From assembly GCA_001898185.1 (NCBI GenBank), contig MKTI01000001.1:124001-188000 (forward strand): a stretch of 64,000 nucleotides of DNA, written 5' to 3'. Source of the stretch: Cellulomonas sp. 73-145 (GTDB lineage Bacteria > Actinomycetota > Actinomycetes > Actinomycetales > Cellulomonadaceae). The notes under the pieces were generated by a model. It was not told where the DNA came from. It did no database searches and worked only from the letters and a program-made list of their open reading frames with translations. This document shows positions 1 to 11,712 of this stretch, one piece after another. The first letter of the stretch is position 1. Each line of letters starts with the position of its first letter. Both the position numbers and the translations under genes were made by a program.

Positions 1-403
1 TGCACAGGATCGGCACCAGGCCCGCCGCCAGGGACGCCTTCACCTTGGCGTTGACCAGGGCGTCGTCCTCGGCGTGGTACTGCCGCCGCTCCGAGTGGCC
101 GACGGCCACGTAGGTGCAGCCGAGCTTGGTGAGGAACACCGACGAGATCTCACCGGTGTAGGCGCCGGACGTGTGCGCCGACACGTCCTGCGCGCCGTAG
201 ACGATGTCGAGCTTGTCGGCGTCGACCAGGGTCTGCACGGAACGCAGGTCGGTGAACGGCGGCAGGACGGCCACCTCGACGGCGGTGTAGTCGTGCTTGG
301 CGTCCTGGAGCAGCCAGGCGAGCTTCTGGACGGTCTGGATCGCCTGCTGGTGGTCCAGGTTCATCTTCCAGTTGCCCGCCATCAGCGGGGTGCGGTCAGC
401 CAT
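1..403 (-). CDS. tpiA: Triosephosphate isomerase, N-terminal part (cut by window edge)
   Basis: Interconverts dihydroxyacetone phosphate and glyceraldehyde 3-phosphate in glycolysis. Reading leftward from the ATG at 403, the protein begins [15 protein letters not shown], carrying the family's N-terminal GNWKMN substrate-binding segment. The motif GHSERR, with the electrophilic histidine, follows near residue 100. About 134 residues are visible of the usual roughly 255; the C-terminus with the catalytic Glu and the phosphate loop lies outside the window. It starts only 3 bp after the pgk stop codon, so it is the third gene of a gap-pgk-tpiA run. Identification is very secure. Confidence 0.97.
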   Translation of the reverse strand, partial: MADRTPLMAGNWKMNLDHQQAIQTVQKLAWLLQDAKHDYTAVEVAVLPPFTDLRSVQTLVDADKLDIVYGAQDVSAHTSGAYTGEISSVFLTKLGCTYVAVGHSERRQYHAEDDALVNAKVKASLAAGLVPILC

Positions 404-406
404 GGG

Positions 407-1606
407 TCAGTCCTCCAGGACGGCGATGCCAGGGAGGGACTTGCCCTCGAGGAACTCGAGGGAGGCGCCGCCACCGGTCGAGATGTGGCCGAAGGCGGCC
501 TCGTCGAAGCCGAGCTGACGCACGGCCGCGGCGGAGTCCCCGCCACCGACGATGGTGAAGGCACCGTTCTTGCCGGCGTCCACCAGCGCCTGCGCCACGG
601 CGCGCGTGCCCGCGGCGAAGGCCTCGAACTCGAAGACGCCGGCGGGGCCGTTCCAGACCACCGTCTTGGCGTCGACGATCTTGGAGGCGAACAGCTCACG
701 GCTCTTCGGGCCGATGTCGAGGCCCATCTGGTCGGCCGGGATGGCGTCCGAGTCGACCACGGTGGCGGGGGCGTCGGCCGCGAACATCGGGGCGACGATC
801 GTGTCGACGGGCAGGACGATCTCGACGCCGGACTTCTCCGCCTGGGCCAGGTAGCCCTTGACCGTCTCGACCTGGTCCGCCTCGAGCAGCGAGGTGCCGA
901 CCTGGTGGCCCTGGGCGACGAGGAACGTGTACGCCATGCCGCCGCCGATCACCAGGCGGTCGGCCTTGGCGAGCAGGTTCTCGATGACACCGAGCTTGTC
1001 CGACACCTTGGCACCGCCCAGCACCACCACGTACGGACGAGCCGGGTCGTCGGTCGCCTTGCGCAGCGACTCGACCTCCTTGAGCACCAGCTTGCCGACC
1101 GCGTGCGGCAGGCGCAGCGCGACGTCGTACACCGACGCCTGCTTGCGGTGCACCACACCGAACCCGTCGGACACGAACGCGTCCGCCAGGGCGGCGAGCT
1201 CGTCGGCCAGCGCACCGCGCTCGGCCTCGTCCTTGCTCGTCTCGCGGGCGTCGAAGCGCACGTTCTCCAGCAGCGCGACCTGACCGTCCTCGAGGGCGGC
1301 GACGGTGGCCTTGGCGGACGGGCCGACCAGGTCCTCGGCCAGGGCGACCGGCTGACCGAGCAGCTCGCCGAGGCGAGCGGCGACCGGCGCCAGGGAGTAC
1401 TTGGGGTCCGGCGCACCCTTCGGGCGGCCGAGGTGCGCCATCACGATGACGCGGGCGCCCTTCGCGAGCAGCGCCTGCAGCGTCGGCAGCGCGGCACGGA
1501 TACGGCCGTCGTCGGTGATCGTCGTGCCGTCGAGCGGCACGTTGAAGTCGGAGCGGACGAGAACGCGCTTGCCGCGCAGGTCGCCCAGGTCGTCGATGGT
1601 CTTCAT
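407..1606 (-). CDS. pgk: Phosphoglycerate kinase
   Basis: Transfers phosphate between 1,3-bisphosphoglycerate and ADP in the ATP-yielding step of lower glycolysis; cytosolic monomer. The 399-residue length is normal. The N-terminal domain shows [14 protein letters not shown] and the substrate-binding HLGRPKG. The C-terminal nucleotide domain shows the [15 protein letters not shown] helix and the terminal GGGDSAAA loop. The ATG at 1606 has a GGAG ribosome site six bases upstream. It lies between gap and tpiA on the same strand. The 145-bp gap to the gap gene holds a strong hairpin, so its transcript level may be uncoupled from gap. Confidence 0.98.
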   Translation of the reverse strand: MKTIDDLGDLRGKRVLVRSDFNVPLDGTTITDDGRIRAALPTLQALLAKGARVIVMAHLGRPKGAPDPKYSLAPVAARLGELLGQPVALAEDLVGPSAKATVAALEDGQVALLENVRFDARETSKDEAERGALADELAALADAFVSDGFGVVHRKQASVYDVALRLPHAVGKLVLKEVESLRKATDDPARPYVVVLGGAKVSDKLGVIENLLAKADRLVIGGGMAYTFLVAQGHQVGTSLLEADQVETVKGYLAQAEKSGVEIVLPVDTIVAPMFAADAPATVVDSDAIPADQMGLDIGPKSRELFASKIVDAKTVVWNGPAGVFEFEAFAAGTRAVAQALVDAGKNGAFTIVGGGDSAAAVRQLGFDEAAFGHISTGGGASLEFLEGKSLPGIAVLED

Positions 1607-1676
1607 GGTCTCCTACCTACCTCGCTGAGGCGGCCGGGCCGGCCGCCGGGGAGTACTGCAGAGGCTGGACACAGCA

Positions 1677-1722
1677 GCGTCCGCGTGCGCCGAGGCCACT
1701 GGGCCGGGGCGCACGCGGACGC
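1677..1722 (-). terminator. Perfect 15-bp hairpin between gap and pgk
   Basis: Positions 1677-1691 and 1708-1722 are exact reverse complements (15 bp, GC-rich) around a 16-nt loop, starting 30 bp after the gap stop codon. There is no T-run, as is usual for actinobacterial hairpin terminators. A second shorter hairpin (7-bp arms, 1629-1647) follows before pgk. Termination or attenuation of gap transcripts is inferred; RNA processing between gap and pgk is the alternative. Confidence 0.75.
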
Positions 1723-1751
1723 ATGACTGTGCTACCGGGGGTGCGGCGAGG

Positions 1752-3023
<1,272 letters not shown>

Positions 3024-4004
3024 CTAGAGGTCCAGCAGCTCGGGGCTGAGGCCCGCCTCCGTGTCCGGGACGCCGAGCTCGGCAGCCCGCTTGTCCGCCG
3101 TCGCCAGCAGACGGCGGATCCGACCGGCGACCGCGTCCTTGGTCAGCGGCGGGTCGGCCAGCTTGCCCAGCTCCTCCAGCGAGGCCTCCTTGTGGGCGAG
3201 CCGCAGCTCCCCGGCCTCACGCAGGTGCTCGGGCAGCTCCTCGCCGAGGATCTCGAAGGCCCTCTCGACCCGCGCCCCCGCGGCGACGGCCGCGCGCGCC
3301 GACCGACGCAGGTTGGCGTCGTCGAAGTTCGCCAGGCGGTTCGCCGTGCCACGGACCTCGCGGCGGACGCGCCGCTCCTCCCAGACCAGCATCGTCTCGT
3401 GCGCGCCCAGCCGCGTCAGCATGGCGCTGATCGCGTCACCGTCACGGATCACCACACGGTCGATGCCCCGCACCTCCCGGGCCTTGGCGCCGATGCCGAG
3501 CCGGCGTGCGGCGCCGACCAGCGCGAGAGCGGCCTCCGGCCCGGGGCACGTCACCTCCAGCGACGACGACCGCCCCGGCTCGGTCAGCGACCCGTGCGCG
3601 AGGAAGGCGCCACGCCAGGCGGCCTCGGCCTCTCCCACGCCGGACGACACCACCTGCGGCGGAAGGCCGCGCACGGGGCGTCCTCGGTTGTCGAGCAGAC
3701 CGGTCTGCCGTGCGAGGGACTCGCCCTCCTTCACGACGCGCACCACGTACCGGCTCCCGCGGCGAAGACCGCCACCGGACACGACGATGATCTCGCTCTC
3801 GTGGCCGTAGACCTCCGAGATGGCCTGCTTCAGGCGCCGCGCAGCCACCCCGGTGTCCAGCTCGGCCTCGATGACGATGCGACCGGAGATGATGTGCAGC
3901 CCGCCGGCGAAGCGCAGCGTGGCGGCGACCTCGGCCTTCCGGCAGGACGTCCGGTCCACCTTCAGCCGGGCCAGCTCGTCCTTCACCTGTGCCGTCAACG
4001 CCAT
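3024..4004 (-). CDS. whiA: DNA-binding protein WhiA
   Basis: Actinobacterial homologue of the sporulation/division transcription factor WhiA, with a LAGLIDADG-like N-terminal domain and a C-terminal helix-turn-helix. In non-sporulating actinobacteria its role is less clear. I choose the ATG at 4004 ([14 protein letters not shown]), preceded by AGG at good spacing, over the ATG three codons upstream, whose AGG abuts it. The result is 326 residues, the family norm. The C-terminal part [32 protein letters not shown] reads as the HTH region. It follows yvcK by 92 bp in the conserved uvrC-rapZ-yvcK-whiA order. Confidence 0.94.
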   Translation of the reverse strand: MALTAQVKDELARLKVDRTSCRKAEVAATLRFAGGLHIISGRIVIEAELDTGVAARRLKQAISEVYGHESEIIVVSGGGLRRGSRYVVRVVKEGESLARQTGLLDNRGRPVRGLPPQVVSSGVGEAEAAWRGAFLAHGSLTEPGRSSSLEVTCPGPEAALALVGAARRLGIGAKAREVRGIDRVVIRDGDAISAMLTRLGAHETMLVWEERRVRREVRGTANRLANFDDANLRRSARAAVAAGARVERAFEILGEELPEHLREAGELRLAHKEASLEELGKLADPPLTKDAVAGRIRRLLATADKRAAELGVPDTEAGLSPELLDL

Positions 4005-4096
4005 GCGGGTCATCCTGCCATCACCGCCGCTCCCGCCGCCCGGCAGGCATCGGCCCCCGTGGCCGGGCGCCTCGACGCCACGACGGTCGGCCGAGC

Positions 4097-5116
4097 TCAG
4101 CTGCGGACGCCGACGTCGCCGAAAGAGCCCTCGAGGATGTCGCGATAGGCGGCCGCGAGCCGCAACGGGTCGTGCCGCGCGGTGCCGTCGCCACGACGCA
4201 CCTGTCGCACCAGCAGCCGCGCGCCCATCTCCGCGCAGACCTGCGACAGCCCGGCGACGTCGTCCACGGCCGCCGGGTCCGCGACGACCGCATCGATCCG
4301 CAGGTCGGGCGCGTGCTCGCGGAGCACGGCCACGTGCTCCTGGACCGGCAGGTCCGCCGTCTCGCCGGCCTCCTCGCGCTGCAGGTTCAGGGTGACGATG
4401 GTCCGACCACGATGCGCGACGAGCGCGTCGTGCAGCTCCGGTACCAGCAGGTGCGGGAGCACGGAGGTGTACCAGGAGCCCGGCCCGAGCACCACCCAGT
4501 GGGCGTCACGGACGGCGGCCACCGCCTCGGCGCACGCCGGCGGCGCCTCCGGCTCCAGACGCACCTGCTCGATCCGGCCCACGCTCGTCGCGACGGCGCT
4601 CTGTCCCTCGACGACCCGCCGCACACCGTCCGGACCGACGACGTCGGCGGCGATGCGCAACGGCACGGCGGCCATGGGCAGCACCCGGCCGCTGGCGTTG
4701 AGCAGCCTGCCGACCCAGTCCAGGCCCTGCACCGGGTCACCGAGCAGCTCCCAGAGGGCCACGATCAGCAGGTTGCCGACGGCGTGCTGGTCCAGCGGAC
4801 CGTCCGAGGAGTACCGGTGCTGGAGCACATCACGCCAGGTACGACCCCAGTCGGAGTCGTCGCAGAGGGCGGAGAGCGCCATCCGCAGGTCGCCGGGCGG
4901 CAGCACACCCAGCTCGTCGCGGAGCCGGCCCGAGGAGCCGCCGTCGTCCGCCACCGTCACGACGGCGGTCAGGCGGTCGGTGAGCAGTCGGAGGGCCGAC
5001 AGGCTCGCCGAGAGCCCGTGACCGCCGCCGAGCGCCACCATCGAGGGGCCGCGGTGGTGACGTCGGGCGGTCCCCGCGACCGCACGGCCGCGGCCTGCCG
5101 ACGGGCCGGACGTCAT
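4097..5116 (-). CDS. yvcK: YvcK/GlmR-family gluconeogenesis factor (CofD-like)
   Basis: Member of the CofD/YvcK family that binds UDP-sugars and influences carbon partitioning toward cell-wall precursors in other bacteria. The nucleotide-binding [17 protein letters not shown] is near the start, followed by [18 protein letters not shown] and later [19 protein letters not shown], all family hallmarks. The chosen ATG at 5116 overlaps the rapZ stop codon (ATGA), implying translational coupling, and gives 339 residues. A start closer to the VALGGGHGL segment is possible. Located between rapZ and whiA in the standard operon. Confidence 0.92.
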   Translation of the reverse strand: MTSGPSAGRGRAVAGTARRHHRGPSMVALGGGHGLSASLSALRLLTDRLTAVVTVADDGGSSGRLRDELGVLPPGDLRMALSALCDDSDWGRTWRDVLQHRYSSDGPLDQHAVGNLLIVALWELLGDPVQGLDWVGRLLNASGRVLPMAAVPLRIAADVVGPDGVRRVVEGQSAVATSVGRIEQVRLEPEAPPACAEAVAAVRDAHWVVLGPGSWYTSVLPHLLVPELHDALVAHRGRTIVTLNLQREEAGETADLPVQEHVAVLREHAPDLRIDAVVADPAAVDDVAGLSQVCAEMGARLLVRQVRRGDGTARHDPLRLAAAYRDILEGSFGDVGVRS

Positions 5117-6057
5117 TCCTTGCCGAGGTCGCGAGCCGTCACGCTGACCCGCAGGCCCCGGTCCCGCAGACGTGCCGCGAGAGCGTCGCTGATCGCCACC
5201 GACCTGTGCTTGCCGCCCGTGCACCCCACCGCGATCGTCACGTAGTGCTTGTCCTCGTGCCGGTAGCCCTCGAGCACGGGCTCGAGAGCGGCGACGTACC
5301 GGTCGACGAACTCCAGGGCGCCGGGCAGCCCGAGGACGTAGTCGCGCACCGGCTCGTCACGGCCGGACAGGTGGCGCAGCTCGCTGATCCAGTACGGGTT
5401 GGCGAGGAACCGCACGTCCACGACGTGGTCCGCGTCGAGCGGCAGCCCGTACTTGAACCCGAAGGACACGATCGAGATGCGGAGGTCGGCCTCCTCCTCG
5501 CCGTGCACCGCCTCCCGCACGGTGCGGGCGAGGTCGTGGACGTTCAGCTCCGTCGTGTCGATCACCCAGTCGGCACGCTCGCGCAGGCTGGTCAGCAGGC
5601 GACGTTCGGCGCCGATCGCGTCGAGGATGCGGCCGCCGCCCTGCAGGGGGTGCGGCCGTCGTACCTGCTCGAACCTCCGCACCAGCGCCTCGTCCGACGC
5701 GTCGAGGAAGAGGATCCGGAGGTCGACACCGGTGGCGCGGAGGTTCTCCAGCGCCGTGTCGAGGTGGCCGAAGAACTCACCCCCGCGCACGTCGATCACC
5801 GCGGCGAGCCGCTGCGCGTGCTGCCCCGCGGTGCCGGACGTCAGCATCCCGACGAGGTGCACCAGCATCTGCGCCGGGAGGTTGTCGACGACGTACCAGT
5901 CGAGGTCCTCCAGCACGGCGGCCGCTCGGCTGCGGCCCGCGCCGGACATCCCGGTGATCACCAGCACCTGCGGCTGCTCCAGCATCGGGGCCGCCGTGGT
6001 GGCCTCGATGGCGGGGATCCCGTGCGGCACCGTCAGGGGCGAGGGCTCGTCCGTCAT
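5113..6057 (-). CDS. rapZ: RNase adapter RapZ / nucleotide-binding YvcJ family
   Basis: P-loop protein; in E. coli RapZ delivers small RNAs controlling glmS to RNase E, while in actinobacteria the RNA role is unproven. The Walker A motif GMSGAGRS lies near residue 36, followed by the family segment [10 protein letters not shown]. The C-terminal signature [15 protein letters not shown] is intact. It has 314 residues including an N-terminal extension of about 28 that looks non-conserved. The ATG at 6057 overlaps the uvrC stop by 4 bp and the gene's own stop overlaps yvcK, so uvrC-rapZ-yvcK are translationally coupled. Confidence 0.95.
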   Translation of the reverse strand: MTDEPSPLTVPHGIPAIEATTAAPMLEQPQVLVITGMSGAGRSRAAAVLEDLDWYVVDNLPAQMLVHLVGMLTSGTAGQHAQRLAAVIDVRGGEFFGHLDTALENLRATGVDLRILFLDASDEALVRRFEQVRRPHPLQGGGRILDAIGAERRLLTSLRERADWVIDTTELNVHDLARTVREAVHGEEEADLRISIVSFGFKYGLPLDADHVVDVRFLANPYWISELRHLSGRDEPVRDYVLGLPGALEFVDRYVAALEPVLEGYRHEDKHYVTIAVGCTGGKHRSVAISDALAARLRDRGLRVSVTARDLGKE

Positions 6058-8120
6058 GGACCCAGGATGCCAGCGGGCTCCGAGGGCGGCGGGGTGAGGT
6101 CTGTCGACGCGCCGGGAGGCGAGGGCGCCTCGACCGCTGCCGACGGCGCCGAGCCACCCGCCAGCGCGTCGACCACCGCCCGCGCCGTCCGGTCACCCAT
6201 GCCCGGCACGCTCGCGATCTCCTCGACGGTCGCCGCTCGAAGCCGGCGCACCGAGCCGAAGTGCTTGAGCAGCGCCGCGCGGCGCGCGGGGCCCAGACCC
6301 GGGACGTCGTCCAGCACGGACACCGTCATGCCCTTGCTGCGCCGGCGCCGGTGCGCCGTGATCGCGAACCGGTGCGCCTCGTCCCGCAGCCGCTGCAGCA
6401 GGTAGAGCCCCTCGGAGGAGCGCTGCAGGATCACGGGGTACTCCTCGCCCGGCAGCCACACCTCCTCGAGCCGCTTGGCCAGCCCGCAGAGCGCCACGTC
6501 GTCGACCCCGAGCTCCGCCATCGCGGCGGCCGCCGCGGCGACCTGTGGCGGCCCCCCGTCGACGACGACGAGGTTCGGCGGGTAGGCGAACCGCGCCGGT
6601 CGGCCGGTGCGCTCGTCGATCGGGCCCGACCGCGTCGGGGCGTCCTCGTCGTCGTCCGACGACCCGTCGCCCAGGTCCACGTCCCCGGACTGGGAGCGCT
6701 CGGCGAGGTACCGCCGGAACCGCCGGGTGATCACCTCGTGCATCGCCGCCGTGTCGTCCCTGGCACCGTCGCCCTCGGGCCCGCGCACCGTGAACAGGCG
6801 GTACTCGCTCTTGCGTGCCAACCCGTCCTCGAACACCACCATCGACGCCGACTGGTACGTGCCCTGGTTGTGGGACACGTCGTAGCACTCGATCCGCAGC
6901 GGCGCCGACGGCAGGTCCAGCGCCTCCTGGATCTCGCGGAGCGCCTGGCTGCGGGTGGTGAGGTCGCCCGCCCGGCGGGTGCGGTGCAGGGCCAGAGCGT
7001 GCTCGGCGTTGCGACGGACCGTCTCGGCGAGCTCCCGCTTCTCGCCACGCTGAGGCACCCGCACGCTGACCCGCGCGCCGCGCAGACCGGTCAGCCACGT
7101 CTGGACCTGGTCGAGGTTGGTCGGCAACGCCGGTACGAGCACCTCACGCGGCACCGCGGCCGTGCCGCCGTCCAGCTCGGCGTCCGCGGTGCCGTACACC
7201 TGTTGCAGGAGACGCTCGACGAGGTCGGCGTCGTCCGCCTCCTCCACCTTCTCGACGACCCAGCCGCGCTGGCCGCGGATGCGGCCGTCGCGGACGTGGA
7301 ACACCTGGACCGCGGCCTCGAGCTCGTCGCCGACCAGGGCGAAGATGTCGCAGTCCGTCCCGTCCGGCAGCACGACGGCGTTCCGCTCGGTCGCCCGCTC
7401 GAGCGTGGCGATGTCGTCGCGCAGCCGTGCGGCGCGCTCGAAGTCGAGCTCCGCGGCGGCGGCCTTCATCGCCGCGGTCAGGCGACGGGTGAAGCGCGCG
7501 GTGTCCCCCGCCATGAAGTCGCAGAAGTCCTGGGCCAGCCTCCGGTGGTCGTCCTCGGAGATGCGGCCGACGCACGGTGCCGAGCACTTGTCGATGTAGC
7601 CCAGCAGGCACGGCCTCCCCTGCTGGTGCGCCCGCTTGAACACGCCGGCGGAGCAGGTGCGCACCGGGAACACGCGCAGCAGCAGGTCGACGGTCTCCCT
7701 GATCGCCCAGGCATGCGCGTACGGCCCGAAGTACCGGGTGCCCTTGCGCTTCGCGCCGCGCATCACCTGGACCCGAGGCACCGCGTCCGCCATGGTCACC
7801 GCCAGGTACGGGTACGACTTGTCGTCCCGGTACTTGATGTTGAACCGCGGGTCGAACTCCTTGATCCAGGAGTACTCCAGGGCCAGTGCCTCGACCTCGG
7901 TGCCGACGACGGTCCACTGCACCGAGGCGGCCGTGGTGACCATCTGGTACGTCCGCGGGTGCAGGTTGTACGGGTCCTGGAAGTAGCTGTTCAGCCGCTG
8001 CCGCAGGCTCTTGGCCTTGCCGACGTAGATGACGCGACCGTGCTCGTCCCGGAAGCGGTACACGCCCGGCTGGTCCGGGATCTCGCCCGGCGCGGGACGG
8101 TAGGAGGCGGGATCGGCCAT
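6054..8120 (-). CDS. uvrC: Excinuclease ABC subunit C
   Basis: Makes both incisions during nucleotide excision repair after UvrAB loading. The GIY-YIG nuclease is at residues about 15-95 ([25 protein letters not shown]). A CxxxC-rich segment CSAPCVGR follows, then the UVR motif ([20 protein letters not shown]), the RNase-H-like second nuclease domain and tandem HhH motifs at the end ([30 protein letters not shown]). I start at the ATG at 8120 ([15 protein letters not shown]), the usual actinobacterial N-terminus, giving 688 residues; a start 10 codons earlier is open but unconserved. First gene of the uvrC-rapZ-yvcK-whiA operon. Confidence 0.97.
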   Translation of the reverse strand: MADPASYRPAPGEIPDQPGVYRFRDEHGRVIYVGKAKSLRQRLNSYFQDPYNLHPRTYQMVTTAASVQWTVVGTEVEALALEYSWIKEFDPRFNIKYRDDKSYPYLAVTMADAVPRVQVMRGAKRKGTRYFGPYAHAWAIRETVDLLLRVFPVRTCSAGVFKRAHQQGRPCLLGYIDKCSAPCVGRISEDDHRRLAQDFCDFMAGDTARFTRRLTAAMKAAAAELDFERAARLRDDIATLERATERNAVVLPDGTDCDIFALVGDELEAAVQVFHVRDGRIRGQRGWVVEKVEEADDADLVERLLQQVYGTADAELDGGTAAVPREVLVPALPTNLDQVQTWLTGLRGARVSVRVPQRGEKRELAETVRRNAEHALALHRTRRAGDLTTRSQALREIQEALDLPSAPLRIECYDVSHNQGTYQSASMVVFEDGLARKSEYRLFTVRGPEGDGARDDTAAMHEVITRRFRRYLAERSQSGDVDLGDGSSDDDEDAPTRSGPIDERTGRPARFAYPPNLVVVDGGPPQVAAAAAAMAELGVDDVALCGLAKRLEEVWLPGEEYPVILQRSSEGLYLLQRLRDEAHRFAITAHRRRRSKGMTVSVLDDVPGLGPARRAALLKHFGSVRRLRAATVEEIASVPGMGDRTARAVVDALAGGSAPSAAVEAPSPPGASTDLTPPPSEPAGILGP

Positions 8121-8184
8121 GAGTTCGAGGGTAGTTCGCGGCGCCGACATCCCCGTCGACGGCCGGCCCGGCTAGCGTGGGCGG

Positions 8185-8682
8185 ATGCCGCAGCTGCACA
8201 CGTACACCGTGGACCTGACCTGGACCGGTGCCCGCGGGCACGGGACGACCTCGTACACCTCCTACGGCCGGGACCACGAGGTGCGCGCCGGTGAGCGGCC
8301 CGTGCTGCTCGGCACGTCCGACCCCCACTTCCGCGGGAGCCCGGACCGGTGGTCGCCGGAGGACCTGCTGGTCACCTCCCTGTCCCAGTGCCAGATGATG
8401 TGGCTGCTGCACCTCGCGGCGCGCGACGGCGTGGCCGTGCTCGGCTACAGCGACCGCGCGACGGGCACGATGCGGGTGTCGGGCGCATCGCAGGGCCAGT
8501 TCCAGGAGGTCGTGCTGCACCCGCGCGTCGTCGTCGCCGCGGATGCCACGCTGCCTGACGGGACTCCCGTGGACGACGAGGTCCTGGCACGCCTGCACCG
8601 CGAGGCGGCCGAGCACTGCTTCATCATGCGGAGCGTCAACTTCGCCGTGCGCGTGCAGCCGACACCGCTCGTGCGCGCCTGA
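8185..8682 (+). CDS. OsmC-family peroxidase-like protein
   Basis: 165 residues with the OsmC/Ohr fold pattern. It contains LVTSLSQCQMMWLLHLAARDGV, with the first redox cysteine, and EAAEHCFIMRSVNF, with the second; the two cysteines are the peroxidatic pair in characterised OsmC/Ohr thiol peroxidases. The N-terminal part resembles the OsmC-like subgroup rather than the Ohr organic-hydroperoxide group. It is transcribed divergently from uvrC, with 64 bp between, and convergently with uvrA. Detoxification of hydroperoxides is the likely role, but the substrate cannot be read from sequence. Confidence 0.88.
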   Translation: MPQLHTYTVDLTWTGARGHGTTSYTSYGRDHEVRAGERPVLLGTSDPHFRGSPDRWSPEDLLVTSLSQCQMMWLLHLAARDGVAVLGYSDRATGTMRVSGASQGQFQEVVLHPRVVVAADATLPDGTPVDDEVLARLHREAAEHCFIMRSVNFAVRVQPTPLVRA

Positions 8683-8695
8683 CGCGGTCTCCCCA

Positions 8696-8711
8696 GGACC
8701 CCGGAGGGTCC
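8696..8711. terminator. Short hairpin between osmC-like gene and uvrA
   Basis: A 6-bp perfect stem (8696-8701 with 8706-8711) and a 4-nt loop sit in the 73-bp space between the convergent stop codons. It could serve both transcripts. No T-run is present. Confidence 0.45.
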
Positions 8712-8755
8712 GACAGGCGGTGCCCGGAGGGCCGCCGCCCAGGCCCCCTCGGGCG

Positions 8756-11617
8756 TCAGGCGGTCGCGCGCTCCCGTTCGGGCTCCAGCACCTCGGCGAG
8801 GAACCGCCCGGTGTGGCTCGCGGGGACGCCGGCGACGTGCTCGGGCGTGCCCTCGGCGACCACCAGACCGCCGCCGCTGCCGCCCTCGGGCCCGAGGTCG
8901 ATCACCCAGTCCGCGTTCTTGATCACGTCGAGGTTGTGCTCGATCACGATCACCGAGTTGCCCTTGTCCACCAGCGACTGCAGCACGCCGAGCAGCTTGC
9001 GGATGTCCTCGAAGTGCAGCCCCGTGGTCGGCTCGTCCAGCACGTACACCGTGCGGCCGCTCGACCGGCGCTGCAGCTCCGCCGCGAGCTTGACGCGCTG
9101 CGCCTCGCCACCGGAGAGCGTCGGCGCGGGCTGCCCGAGCCTGACGTAGCCGAGACCGACGTCGACGAGCGTGCGCAGGTGCCGCGCGATCGCCGGCACG
9201 GCGGCGAAGAACTCGGCCGCCTCCTCGATCGGCATCGCCAGGACGTCGGCCACCGTCTTGCCCTTGAAGTGCACCTCGAGCGTCTCGCGGTTGTACCGGG
9301 CACCGTGGCACACCTCGCACGGCACGTAGACGTCCGGCAGGAAGTTCATCTCGATCTTCAGGGTGCCGTCACCCGCGCAGGCCTCGCACCGACCGCCCTT
9401 GACGTTGAAGGAGAAGCGACCGGGCGTGTAGCCGCGGACCTTCGCCTCGGAGGTCTCGGCGAACAGGCGGCGGACGTGGTCCCACACGCCGGTGTACGTC
9501 GCCGGGTTCGACCGCGGCGTGCGACCGATCGGGCCCTGGTCGACGTGCACCACCTTGTCGAGGTGCTCGAGGCCCGTCACCTGCTTGTGCCGACCGGGGA
9601 CCTGGCGGGCGCCGTTCAGCTCGTTGGCGAGCACCGTGTACAGGATCGAGTTGACCAGCGTGGACTTCCCGGACCCGGACACGCCGGTCACGGCGGTGAA
9701 CACGCCGAGGGGGAACGCCACGTCGACACCGCGGAGGTTGTGCTCGCGGGCTCCGACCACCCGCAGCATGCGCCCGGGGTCGACGGGCCGGCGCGTGGTC
9801 GGCATCGGGATCGACCGGCGGCCCGAGAGGTAGGCGCCGGTGATCGAGTCCGGCGAGGCGAGCAACCCCGCCAGGTCGCCGGAGTGGACCACGTAGCCGC
9901 CGTGCTCACCCGCACCGGGTCCGATGTCGACGATCCAGTCGGCCGTGCGGATGGTGTCCTCGTCGTGCTCGACGACGATCAGCGTGTTGCCGAGGTCCCG
10001 CAGCCGGGTCAGCGTCTCGATCAGGCGTCGGTTGTCCCGCTGGTGCAGACCGATCGACGGCTCGTCGAGCACGTACAGCACGCCGACCAGCCCCGAACCG
10101 ATCTGGGTGGCCAGCCTGATCCGCTGCGCCTCACCGCCGGAGAGCGTCGCTGCCGGCCGGGAGAGGCTGAGGTAGTCCAGCCCGACGTCGAGCAGGAAGC
10201 CGAGGCGCGCCTGGATCTCCTTGAGCACCTGCGCGGCGATCGCGCGCTCACGAGCGCCGAGCTCGAGGCCGTCGAGGAAGGCACGCGCCTCGCGGATCGG
10301 GAGCTGGCACACGTCGAAGATCGACCGGCCGCCCACCTTGACCGCCAGCACCTCAGGCTTCAGGCGCGCACCCTGGCACACGGGGCACGGCACCTCCCGC
10401 ATGAAGGCCTCGTACTTCTCCTTGCTCCATTCGGAGTCGGTCTCCGAGTGACGCCGCTCGAGGAAGGTCAGCACCCCCTCGAAGCCCGTGGAGTACTGCC
10501 GCTCACGGCCCCAGCGGTTCCGGTAGCGGACCTTCACCTCGTGGTTCTCGCCGTGCAGCACGGCGTCCTTCGCCCGCTGCGGCAGCGCCCGCCACGGCGT
10601 CGTCATCGAGAAGCCGAGGTCGTCCGCCAGCGCTGTCAGCACCCGGGTGAAGTACTCCCCCGAGATCTGCGCCCACGGCGCGACCGCACCGTCCGCGAGG
10701 GACAGGTCCTCGTCCGGGACGACCAGCTCGGGGTCGACCTCGAGCCGCGACCCGATGCCCGTGCACTCCGGGCACGCGCCGTACGGGGCGTTGAACGAGA
10801 ACGTGCGCGGTTCCACCTCGTCGAGGGTGAGCACGTGGTCGTTCGGGCATGCCCGACGCTCCGAGAAGCGCCGCTCACGCTCCGGGTCGTTCGGGTCCGC
10901 ATCGACCAGCTCGACGACGAGGAGACCGCCGGCCAGACCGAGCGCCGTCTCGACGGAGTCGGTGAGCCGGCGCTGCACGCCCTCCCGCGCCACGAGCCGG
11001 TCCACCACGACCTCGATGTCGTGCTTGAGCTTCTTCTCCAGGGTCGGCGGGCTGGTCAGCTGGACCACCTCGCCGTCGACGCGGGCGCGCGCGAACCCCT
11101 TCGACTGCAGCTCCGCGAACAGGTCCGCGTACTCGCCCTTGCGACCACGCACGACGGGCGCGAGCACCTGGTAGCGCGTGCCCTCCGGCAGCTCCAGCAG
11201 CCGGTCGACGATCTGCTGCGGGGTCTGAGCGGTGACGCGCTCACCGCAGACCGGGCAGTGCTGCACGCCGGCCCGCGCGAACAGCAGCCGCAGATAGTCG
11301 TAGACCTCGGTGATGGTGCCCACCGTCGACCGCGGGTTGCGGTTGGTGGACTTCTGGTCGATCGACACCGCCGGCGACAGACCCTCGATGAAGTCGACGT
11401 CCGGCTTGTCCATCTGACCGAGGAACTGGCGGGCGTAGGCCGACAGCGACTCCACGTACCGGCGCTGCCCCTCGGCGAAGATCGTGTCGAACGCCAGCGA
11501 CGACTTGCCGGAGCCTGAGAGGCCCGTGAAGACGATCAGCCGGTCCCGAGGCAGGTCGAGGTCGACGTTGCGGAGGTTGTGCTCGCGGGCTCCCCGGACC
11601 ACCAGGCGGTCGTTCAC
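8756..11617 (-). CDS. uvrA: Excinuclease ABC subunit A
   Basis: Damage-recognition ATPase of nucleotide excision repair. The chosen start is the GTG at 11617 ([25 protein letters not shown]), giving 953 residues, the family norm. Longer in-frame starts add unrelated residues that overlap the upstream promoter. Two ABC modules are visible: the first Walker A is GLSGSGKS near residue 32, and the second is GVSGSGKS past residue 600. Zinc-binding CxxC pairs occur ([14 protein letters not shown]...[12 protein letters not shown]). Signature LSGGEAQR occurs twice. An SOS-like box lies 33-48 bp upstream of the start. Confidence 0.98.
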   Translation of the reverse strand: MNDRLVVRGAREHNLRNVDLDLPRDRLIVFTGLSGSGKSSLAFDTIFAEGQRRYVESLSAYARQFLGQMDKPDVDFIEGLSPAVSIDQKSTNRNPRSTVGTITEVYDYLRLLFARAGVQHCPVCGERVTAQTPQQIVDRLLELPEGTRYQVLAPVVRGRKGEYADLFAELQSKGFARARVDGEVVQLTSPPTLEKKLKHDIEVVVDRLVAREGVQRRLTDSVETALGLAGGLLVVELVDADPNDPERERRFSERRACPNDHVLTLDEVEPRTFSFNAPYGACPECTGIGSRLEVDPELVVPDEDLSLADGAVAPWAQISGEYFTRVLTALADDLGFSMTTPWRALPQRAKDAVLHGENHEVKVRYRNRWGRERQYSTGFEGVLTFLERRHSETDSEWSKEKYEAFMREVPCPVCQGARLKPEVLAVKVGGRSIFDVCQLPIREARAFLDGLELGARERAIAAQVLKEIQARLGFLLDVGLDYLSLSRPAATLSGGEAQRIRLATQIGSGLVGVLYVLDEPSIGLHQRDNRRLIETLTRLRDLGNTLIVVEHDEDTIRTADWIVDIGPGAGEHGGYVVHSGDLAGLLASPDSITGAYLSGRRSIPMPTTRRPVDPGRMLRVVGAREHNLRGVDVAFPLGVFTAVTGVSGSGKSTLVNSILYTVLANELNGARQVPGRHKQVTGLEHLDKVVHVDQGPIGRTPRSNPATYTGVWDHVRRLFAETSEAKVRGYTPGRFSFNVKGGRCEACAGDGTLKIEMNFLPDVYVPCEVCHGARYNRETLEVHFKGKTVADVLAMPIEEAAEFFAAVPAIARHLRTLVDVGLGYVRLGQPAPTLSGGEAQRVKLAAELQRRSSGRTVYVLDEPTTGLHFEDIRKLLGVLQSLVDKGNSVIVIEHNLDVIKNADWVIDLGPEGGSGGGLVVAEGTPEHVAGVPASHTGRFLAEVLEPERERATA

Positions 11618-11649
11618 GGTGGTCGAGTGTACGTGCCACCACCGACATC

Positions 11650-11665
11650 TCGCACACATGTTCGA
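11650..11665 (-). promoter_or_regulatory. SOS (LexA) box upstream of uvrA
   Basis: On the minus strand this 16-mer reads TCGAAC-ATGT-GTGCGA. The actinobacterial LexA consensus is TCGAAC-N4-GTTCGA, so only one base of the second half differs. It lies 33 bp upstream of the uvrA start, in the 95-bp divergent space shared with the GH15 gene. LexA control of uvrA is well known in the phylum; the site call here is from sequence alone. Confidence 0.8.
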
Positions 11666-11712
11666 TCGCGGCGAACGTGCGGGCCCTGGCCTGGGGCGCG
11701 ACGATGGGCTCG

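Noticed and set aside
74..1726. Long open frame on the plus strand across pgk
   Set aside because: It is the antisense of pgk, rich in Arg/Gly/Val from high-GC codon shadow, with no family features.
8543..11518. 991-codon plus-strand frame opposite uvrA
   Set aside because: Antisense shadow of uvrA; composition is dominated by Arg, Gly, Val, Leu and Asp without domains.
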